This document shows positions 56,908 to 64,000 of a DNA stretch of 64,000 nt, one piece after another. Where the stretch lies: positions 187,906,391-187,970,390 of the forward strand of contig NC_081406.1 in NCBI RefSeq assembly GCF_030272615.1. The letters are read 5' to 3'. Every line of letters starts with the position of its first letter. Position 1 is the stretch's first letter. The DNA comes from Cryptomeria japonica (lineage: Eukaryota; Streptophyta; Pinopsida; Cupressales; Cupressaceae). Both the position numbers and the translations under genes were made by a program. The notes under the pieces are model-generated. The model saw only the letters and a program-made list of their open reading frames with translations, did not search any database and was not told the DNA's origin.

Positions 56908-58080
56908 CTTTGTTGAAAAGATTTGAAAAACGCCTAATAGATAGAGGTGTATGAGGTGCATCTTTGAAATGGCTGATGTGGTTAGGGATTGTGTAGCTAT
57001 TGGACAAGAGGTATCCCAAACTTTCCTTGCAAAGGACGACAATTCGTTCATAGAATAACATGTTAAACAAATAATGAGGGTCTCATACATAAATTGATAG
57101 TAAGATTGCATGGTGCGTTGGATGTTGTCTAGAAGCTTTTGCTGTAGGATCTCGTGAAGATCAATATCTTTTGCTTAAGTGGCCATTCGATAGGCAGCAT
57201 GGATGGCGGTAGTGGTAGTAGAGTCCTCCTAGTTAATGTAATAAAGCTTATAGCTATGCCCATGGTGGCATACTCCATTGTTGGATTGGTAATCTTCATC
57301 AGTTAATGGCTTCTTCCATCGTATGTAGCTCTAATAAGCTTGGTGACTTTTGCGTTCTTAATGATCGTCTTTGGTGGTACTTCTCCTTGTACCCATAAGT
57401 TGGTTGTTGCCCTAATTGCTTCTTTTGTGATGTTGTGGGGCTTCTTTAGGTATGGATACTTGTCATGGAATCAACTAAGAATGATGGAAACCCACTCATC
57501 CTCTGCGGTGAAGTCTAGAAACTCTTTCAACATGTCCAATTTCTTCTTTGTAATTCTGCTGTACTAGGGCAGGTAAGTGTTTGTGTTAGTTTGCAACATA
57601 GTAACCCTAAGGGCTTTGAGTTTTGTGTGGTCAATCTTTATGAGCCAAGCATGGATGTATTTTCCTATGTCTTTTGTGTAAATCACGTTTGCGGGCACCT
57701 TAGAGAATAATCTTGTGGGTTTGTCTCCATTGCCTCGTATGGAAATTCTTATACTTGGGTCTAGGCTTCTAAGAAATGTCAATAAGGATAGGTGCAACAA
57801 TTTTCAATAGCTTTAAAATGTAACAACAAAGTAGAGAGGGTTTACTAGGGTTTCACAATGGATGCAGGGAGCTAAGTATGAGTTTAAGAGCAAGAGGGTA
57901 AAAGTGAGTGAGAGTGATGAGCTTTACTCATAGAATCTTTGAGGGTGAATGTATTTATTACTATAACCATTTTTCCTTTTTCTTGGCGTTTTTTGCCTAT
58001 TAACTTAATATAGCTCTATTTTCTTGACCAATTGATTTCCTATTTCCTAGTTTATGATACCCTACCAATATTATTGCAAC

Positions 58081-58498
58081 CAGTTTTCCGCGGAGACATG
58101 TGCCCCCCCCAAAAACTTGTCTCCTGTAGGGGGATGTTTTCGAGACTTGGGAACTTGGGGGAAATGTCCCCCATAGCACCACCACCTCTGCCACCTTTGG
58201 TGAGGACGCCACTGGGTCACTTGCTATATGTCGCATGCCATTACATACTAATTGCAACCTTTAACTTCATGAAAACTAGTTGACCTTTTATGGTACACAC
58301 GGAGATGTTATTTTGTAGAGTTTGTCTAGAAGATTTGAATTCACCTCTATTTTCTATATCGGCACCCACCCCACCACTCCACTGCCGTCCCCCCACCGCC
58401 TCCTCACCGTCCCAAAATTTAGGCCCTTGGTCCCCCCATCCCCAAAACCCGTCCCAGCATCCCCTTGTTGCCTAGTTAGGAAACTCCATGGAACATTG
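58081..58498. mobile_element. Non-autonomous hAT-like element in L2 copy 2
   Basis: Ends CAGTTTTCCGCGGAGACATG and (other strand) CAATGTTCCATGGAGTTTCC are imperfect inverted repeats. Flanks ATTGCAAC (58073-58080) and ATTGCATC (58499-58506) match 7/8, and L2 copy 1 has a single ATTGCAACC here. The interior is a run of CCCC/GTCCC words. 418 bp, no gene. Confidence 0.85.
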
Positions 58499-59345
58499 AT
58501 TGCATCCTTTCAAAACAATTAAAAACAAATATAAAGAAAGCATCAACAAAATACCTCATATTCAAGCAAAAACTTCAAACAAAGAGATCTTTGAATGCGA
58601 TGAATGAAATGCAATTCGGTTTAGAATTGCCCTCAATTTTCCTCCGAAGGAGGGTTTTGTTCCTCTCAATTTTGCTCCCCAAAATGCTAGGTATAAAATG
58701 AACTCATTTTGCCCCTTTAAAAACCCGACTCAATTTCACTTTTAGAAAATAAAACAATTAAATGTTTCTTTTATTACCCCAAATCATTTCTGTTATCCTC
58801 ATTCCCTAAACACACAGTTAACAAGTACATATAAGCCATATTTCAATTTCAACATTAAATTACCATTTTAAATCCATAAAAAACACATTTTCACATTTAA
58901 ATTTACAAAATTAGAAATTTTCATAAAAACACTTATTAATGGACTCCCAATAGGGATTAGGGTTTTTGGAATACAACCCTTTACGGTATTCAAGACAAAT
59001 AATAGAAATAACCTAATAGGAGATGGTTAAGGATTAATAATTGCGGTTGATATGACGTCTCCCATATAGCCACCATTGGGGTATAACTTAGACCTGTGTA
59101 GCCAGGTGAAGAAATACCCTAACCCGTATCACTCGACAAATGTCAAGTGTGCCTTTGCATGTACATAATAGCTGAAGCATAGTAAAATCACCCAATGGAG
59201 TGTTGGAAAGTTTGTGATTGACGTCAAGAAGATATTCTTTACCCCTGATGAATGAATGAGATTAATAGAATTTGTCATTGATGTCAAACGTGATCCATGT
59301 CAAGGAAATCATAAAAGGCTGTGGGCCACTAATCGATAAACAGTA

Positions 59346-59541
59346 TTAATGAATTTGGATACTTCATTAAATGAACCATTATGGCCGACTTGTTTCATCA
59401 AGTGGATGACTACATTAGTGCAACAAAGAAATCTATATTAATCTTAATGAATTTGGATACTTCATTAAATGAACCATTATGGCCAACTTGTTTCATGAAG
59501 TGGATGACTACATTAGTGCAACAAAGAAATCTATATTAATC
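59346..59541 (+). repeat. 98-bp tandem duplication
   Basis: TTAATGAATTTGGATACTTC at 59346 recurs at 59444; the two 98-bp units differ at two positions by my reading, so the duplication is recent. Confidence 0.97.
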
Positions 59542-59839
59542 TAAGTGGAGAATTAAGATAGCAGGAATTACTGTTTGTTTAGAGCAGTGATTTCATTATG
59601 AACAAAGGATGAACAGCGACTTCCTTAAATATTATAGCAGTTACTTTATTAAAGAATAAAGCAGCAATTATAATTTACTTAAGAGCAAGAATTGTTTGGC
59701 TGCGATTGGTATGGTAAAGCAGAGTTTGCTTCCTAAGGGCAACGAAAGAAAAAAAAAAAGGAATAAGACAAAAACAAAACAAAAAATTCAAATAGGACAG
59801 AAAGTCAAATAAGACAAAATCTCAAATAAGACAAAATTG

Positions 59840-60218
59840 CTATGTTACCCGGGGACGCGTCCCCGGTATTTTTATCAGTCGTCCCCGTCCCGGGGACGGG
59901 ACTCCTAGGTGACGTCCCCATAAATTCTGCATATAGACAATGAATTCTATAAGCAATTTGACTTTGACTCTCAATTTAACACAAATTTGCCATAAGAACT
60001 CTACTAGTTCTTATATGTTAAGGTTCTATAATGGATATGTGCATGTTTTATCCATGTTTTCATATGAATATTTTAAATTTCCCTATTTATTTTAATTTTC
60101 CCTACTTTTATATAGCTGTCCCCTAGCCGTCCCCAAAATTGGCAAAAACAATCACTGACCTGGAAACGCGTACCCCCGTCTCCTGCCGTCCCTGTCCCGG
60201 AAACTTGGGGTAACATAG
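59840..60218. mobile_element. Non-autonomous hAT-like element, 379 bp
   Basis: CTATGTTACCCGGGGACGCG at the left and, on the other strand, CTATGTTACCCCAAGTTTCC at the right form the terminal inverted repeat. CAAAATTG at 59832-59839 and 60219-60226 is a perfect 8-bp target duplication. Subterminal GGGACG/CGTCCC words match the larger element at 25020-26086, of which this looks like an internally deleted relative. Confidence 0.93.
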
Positions 60219-60701
60219 CAAAATTGTCTTATTCACAAGAAAAGTGCAGCGATTAAGATAAATAACAAGACAGTGATAAAGTGAACAATGCTTATTTAAT
60301 AAAGTCTTAAGAAAAAGCTTTCGTCATAAAGATAGCGATTCATTTAGAATGCAGCGATAAAGGTGGCAATTGGTCTAAAGTAAAAAGCACTTAAACTAAT
60401 GGTGATTAAGTAAAGAATGTGCGATTATGAAGAGATATTTTGTTTGTTAAAGACGATGACTAAAGTGGCAGCATTTAAACAAAGGCAGCGATTCTATTTG
60501 AGGGAGTTTTGTTAAAAATACAATACTTTAATGAGTGGTAACAAAAAGACACGACCATTGAAAAAGGTTGTATCTTTTGTGAGAGATGTCTTTTTTCATA
60601 AGAAAGATGAAGATATAAGTGATTATTGAAAAGTGTGAGAAATGTGATGGTGTGAATTAAAAAAGAAACAGATCTTCTATATAGTAGCAGTCTTGTATGA
60701 G

Positions 60702-60704
<3 letters not shown>

Positions 60705-60793
<89 letters not shown>

Positions 60794-60820
60794 GTGTGTC
60801 TCTGTGTGTGTGTGTGTGGG
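60705..60820. repeat. TA then TG microsatellite
   Basis: About 43 TA units (60705-60791) followed by a TCTGTGTG/(TG)n tract to about 60820. Confidence 0.97.
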
Positions 60821-61098
60821 GCAGATTTATGAGAAGAACATATACATTCAAGGCAGATTTGTATAAATCATTTATGGAAGAATTAAAAGCAGATTCATAA
60901 GTATATGTGATGCAGTTCTTGGAGCATAACTATGAGAGGAACTTGAGTAAAGACATAAGTCAAATTTGGAGCAAAGACTAATGCAGAAGTCAAGCAAAAA
61001 TTAGTGAAATTTTATAAGCAGATATGAGAGCAGAATTATAGAAGACTTGTAAAAAGAGTTTTTAGCAAGTTGGTGATCAAGAATTTAGAAGACAATTC

Positions 61099-61210
61099 GA
61101 ATGAGGGGTTGGTTCATCTAGTGACTTGGGGCTCACGAATAGAATGAGGGGTTGGTGCGTATAGTTGGCAAGTGCTCACGAATTAGAATGAGGGGTTGCT
61201 GCCTCTAGTA
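61099..61210 (+). repeat. Three-copy 43-44 bp tandem repeat
   Basis: GAATGAGGGGTTG starts at 61099, 61142 and 61186, each followed by a similar CTAGT..CTCACGAAT segment. Confidence 0.93.
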
Positions 61211-61790
61211 CCTACGAATTTGTAAAAGAGTTTCTTGTATATAAGGAAGCTATTTTGCTGTGGTTTTCTCCCATAAGGGTTTCCACGTATACATCTTGTG
61301 TTCTATTTTAGTTAGATCTCATGTGAATGTTAGTATGGAGTGCAATATCACATATATAATATTATTGCATTTTATTGATCTAAATCACATTATCATTTAA
61401 TTTAAACATAAATATTAATGCTTCAAAACTTATGTTCGTAATCACATTTAAACCACATTCAAATAACATCTCGTAAATCACTGAATTGAAGCATAATAAC
61501 AATCAAGTATGCTACCTTCTCATATGCATCAATAAAATATCACTCGGAAAGAATACATCAAGTCCTCACAAGGAACTTGGCACAATACCACACATGCATC
61601 TCAATGCAAATAACACCAATGACCCACATTTTGAGGAACACCATCTCGAACGTGCGGGTGGTCCACACACCATGAATCATAAGGGTACCAGTCGCAATGA
61701 GCACAATGAAGCAGAAGATCAAGCAACTAAACACAACCACAACCTATGTATCCCTATGTACATAGTCAAACCATTGCAGAGGTCATTACA

Positions 61791-63413
61791 AAGACAGCAC
61801 AATGGATCATCATCAAATGAGTATCCCTTTTTGAGTAATGGTGAGTCAATCTTGCAATGAAGAATGGAACAAGTAATTCTTCTTATTGTTCCGTAGTTCA
61901 AACATAACCTGTGTAGTATGTGTTTAGGGAGCCAAAAGTTGTTTAAGGTGTTATGGTATGATCTAGCATGACAAGTGCTTGTCAAAGTCTCAGGGACGGT
62001 GATCAAATTCAGGGACATTTTATTTTTCCAGATTTTGTGGACAGTCCAGAGAGAACAATTAAAATAATATACAAAATTAATTTAAAAAAATGGAAGTAGA
62101 AGTTTCAATTTATTATTAATGTATAAAATGAGTAGAAGAAGCTGAAATATATACAACTTTGTTAATTTGGAAATCAATTGATCCAATGTCAATGAGAAGC
62201 ATCCCTACTTTTTGTGCGTTTGGTTTAGATCACCATGGTTTCTAGTCACAGTGCATATAATTATGCGCCTTTAGCATTTGCACACAAGGTGTCTTGGCAG
62301 TGGCATGGTTTGTGGGTATATGCAATCTCATTGCGGTGTCTTTTGTGCTGGTTGATATGATTTTCTGGCTTGTTCTTGGCTGCTATAGTTTGTATTTCTT
62401 TAGCCTTGTGGTTGCTTTTGGAGAATAGTTTTGATCAGCCTAACTTTTGTTCGCTTCTTAGTTGTGTTTCTATGTTGCTGGGCTGGGGACTTGTATATGG
62501 TATCCTGATATTATATATAAAAAAGTCAAGCATCTCTATTTTAATATTCACAATTTTAGAAAGAAGGGATAGAAAGGGAGAGCTGGTGTGGGTGCTGGTG
62601 GTGGACGTTGAATAGAGACAGAAACAAAGAGAGATGAAAAAATAAAACAGACGAGGCATAAACAACAGCTTGGGTATGTAAAATGATTCATCCTTCTCTA
62701 CAATTTGAAAATAGCAGATATTTATAGAAGGGAGAGAGAGAGGAGAAAATAATAAAAGTGTGAAAGACTCTTTGAATTGCAGGTTTGAATTTGAAAATGT
62801 TCCCACTCAGCTCCTTTGTGTTAAAAGTTCATGTTCTCCTTATGGTTTTCACGTGGCTACACTTTTCCTGTTCTACCGTGAGGGCAAAAACAATATCTAA
62901 AGTTTTCTTTAATTTAAAGCTTCTTCACAAATATGTTAATTGCCCATTTAATATTTCACAGAACATTGATTTCCCATGAAAACATTTTTTTGATTTGAAT
63001 CTCAACCTTAATCAAAGGGATCTTATGGTTGAATAAAGTTAGATTTGGCTTGTTGGAAGGCGTAAGAGGTACAAGATCTGTATTGCCATTGGAGTTGAGT
63101 GCTTGAAGTGAGTTGTAGCTCACATTATACTGGAGTTTTCTCCTTGATGCGAGTTTCTCCCAGATAAATCCTTTGTACTTCTTTTGTTGTGATGTTCACT
63201 CTCAATTTCTTTAGATCCGTTAAATTTGTATCTGTATCTTTAGAAGATCCACGGTGAATATGGTCTGTGAAACTTTTAGGAGTTGAAGCTTTTATTTCAA
63301 CAGAATATTTACTTGTATCTAGATCCCAAAATATTAGTCATATTAAAAATATGAAACAGGTACTTTTATAGATATAAAACTTGTAACTAACTCCTCTGGT
63401 GAATCCTTTGAAG
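61791..63413 (+). other. HEN2: 3' end of the second giant HEN2 intron
   Basis: AT-rich DNA with no recognised element. It ends at CTCCTCTGGTGAATCCTTTGAAG, a pyrimidine-containing acceptor before the last exon. Confidence 0.6.
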
Positions 63414-63524
63414 CTGAAAGCTGCAGCAAATGCAATTGGAGATGCAGCACTAGAGAAGAAATTCGAGGCTAGCAGTGGAAGCATTCGACATGGCATTATT
63501 TTTGCCAATTCATTGTATTTGTAG
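63414..63524 (+). CDS. HEN2: HEN2 last exon with stop codon
   Basis: Encodes LKAAANAIGDAALEKKFEAS, SGSIRHGIIFANSLYL and a TAG stop at 63522-63524. The joined product reads LEEFLNQ-LKAAANAIG. The C-terminal I.FANSLYL is the near-invariant end of MTR4/HEN2-type helicases, so the protein ends normally. The phase is 0. The exon lies 20.3 kb from the previous one. Nine exons total 1,170 nt, giving 389 residues of a family whose full length is near 1,000. Confidence 0.96.
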   Translation: MKAAANAIGDAALEKKFEASSGSIRHGIIFANSLYL

Positions 63525-63720
63525 CTGAAAAGAAAGCAATTAATTTGTTATACTCATTCTTGCGGAAGTTGTTGCAATTGCTGCAGGTCTCTTTGCATGA
63601 CCTGTTGAGGTTTTTTTTTTTGCTGACATGGACAAACTGTACACTGATGGTTAACCTGAAGTTGGTATTATGGACTACAGTTATAGGAATTAATAAAATA
63701 TACCTTTTTTGACTTGTTCA
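63525..63720 (+). other. HEN2: Probable HEN2 3' UTR
   Basis: Sequence after the stop is T-rich and contains an AATAAA at 63692-63697. The cleavage position cannot be fixed from sequence. Confidence 0.6.
63692..63697 (+). terminator. HEN2: Candidate poly(A) signal AATAAA
   Basis: AATAAA lies 168 bp after the HEN2 stop and is followed by a T-rich stretch. Plant poly(A) signals are loose, so this is a candidate only. Confidence 0.5.
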
Positions 63721-63850
63721 AGAGGTCTGTCTTTTTGATTGATTGTTCTTAATTTCATCTCAACTGTATAGATTTGTGTCCTTGTCAGAAAACAAAATCT
63801 ACTCTACAAAAATTTTGTACATTAGACGAGCATTGCATTGAATACATTTC

Positions 63851-63952
63851 AGCCATGCTTATGCCATGAGTCAGATATATTTGTTGGACGAAGTGCATTC
63901 AAGCCATGCTTATGCTATAAGTCAGATTAATTTGTTGGGCAAAGTGGGTTCA
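63851..63952 (+). repeat. Two-copy 51-bp tandem repeat
   Basis: AGCCATGCTTATG..A..AGTCAGAT at 63851 recurs at 63902 with TTTGTTGG.C.AAGTG following in both. It lies downstream of HEN2. Confidence 0.92.
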
Positions 63953-64000
63953 CTCAACAGCATTGTATATTTTGAAAGCATGACTTCTCAATGTATTATA

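Larger units (their letters stand above)
53552..57850 (-). other. Decayed unidentified reading frames
   Basis: The minus strand from 57800 to about 53990 shows coding-like pieces in order: LTFLRSLDPSIRI, YIHAWLIKIDHTKLKAL, HDKYPYLKKPHNITKEAIRA, HLWV-like NLWVQGEVPPKTI, TNPTMEYATMGI, then QRKTHMWKPYRVF and lysine-rich helices further on. Stops and frameshifts are frequent. I do not recognise the family; a plant retroelement protein is the likeliest source. AT-rich DNA (54960-55340) separates two parts. Confidence 0.4.
59201..61440 (+). mobile_element. 2.2-kb insertion in L2 copy 2 (solo-LTR-like)
   Basis: L2 homology stops after CCCAATGGAG (59200) and resumes at CACATTTAAACCAC (about 61443). 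The insert begins TGTTGGAAAG, has no reading frame of note and contains local repeats: a 98-bp tandem pair, recurring GCAGCGATT/AGCGATT words (59560-60490), a TA microsatellite and a three-copy 43-bp repeat. A solo LTR is the likeliest origin; no target duplication was identified, so the right end is approximate. Confidence 0.6.
58030..61790 (+). repeat. LTR-like family L2, copy 2, with two nested insertions
   Basis: Homology to copy 1 (46380-48110) begins by 58050, is interrupted at 58081-58498, resumes to 59200, is interrupted at 59201-about 61440, and resumes to about 61790. Both interruptions are missing from copy 1, so copy 1 supplies the empty-site sequence. The flanking sequence beyond 61800 resembles 43672-43740. 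Confidence 0.8.

Noticed and set aside
56851-57111. Minus-strand frame ending in Arg-Glu repeats
   Set aside because: The tail is the CT microsatellite; the remainder lacks a recognisable domain.
60657-60900. Reading frames of alternating Tyr-Ile on both strands
   Set aside because: They are translations of the TA microsatellite.
62370-62980. Hydrophobic frames near the 3' end of the last intron
   Set aside because: They lie inside the HEN2 intron, lack homology, and hydrophobic frames are common in T-rich DNA.
1-64000. tRNA or rRNA genes
   Set aside because: No tRNA box A/B arrangement or rRNA-like segment was noticed by eye; a tRNAscan-type search would be decisive.

Overview
The window looks like nuclear DNA of a seed plant with very large, transposon-filled introns, most probably a gymnosperm (conifer-like). 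The reasons are one cellular gene with 93-222 bp exons separated by introns of up to 32 kb, plant-type LTR retrotransposons with tRNA-iMet and tRNA-Asp primer sites, a plant-type LINE, hAT elements, and no other cellular gene. The taxonomic call is inference; no species can be named from the sequence alone.

The one cellular gene is on the + strand: the 3' part of HEN2 (DExH10), the MTR4/SKI2-family RNA helicase of the nuclear RNA exosome. Nine exons (809-1030, 1188-1346, 2418-2507, 2621-2716, 9993-10146, 10261-10409, 10532-10627, 43034-43126, 63414-63524) join in frame to give the last 389 residues, covering the KOW/arch region and the C-terminal DSHCT helical domain, ending at a TAG stop. 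The helicase core lies upstream of the window. Two introns are exceptional: 10628-43033 (32,406 bp) and 43127-63413 (20,287 bp). A third, 2717-9992, is 7,276 bp.

The introns hold most of the recognisable content. Intron 2717-9992 carries a hAT transposon (3977-9537) whose transposase BED-finger coding region was split by a 5'-truncated LINE with an 18-bp target duplication. Intron 10628-43033 carries a Ty3/gypsy gag remnant (14.6-16.7 kb), hAT-like non-autonomous elements (18885-19670, 25020-26086), a small non-autonomous LTR element (20372-21816), a complete but inactivated Ty1/copia element (26484-31892), two copies of one LTR-like family (from 32706 and 36382) each followed by a different degenerate array, an array of seven 43-bp hairpins, and a C-poor, G-rich tract. 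Intron 43127-63413 carries two copies of another LTR-like repeat (46.4-48.1 kb and 58.0-61.8 kb), the second broken by two further nested insertions, plus an inverted third copy of the first LTR-like family with its own array (50.9-53.55 kb), a relict hAT end and decayed reading frames.

No rRNA, tRNA, CRISPR, plastid or bacterial gene was seen. The strongest leads are the hairpin array at 37954-39070 and the observation that one LTR-like family is associated with three different arrays.
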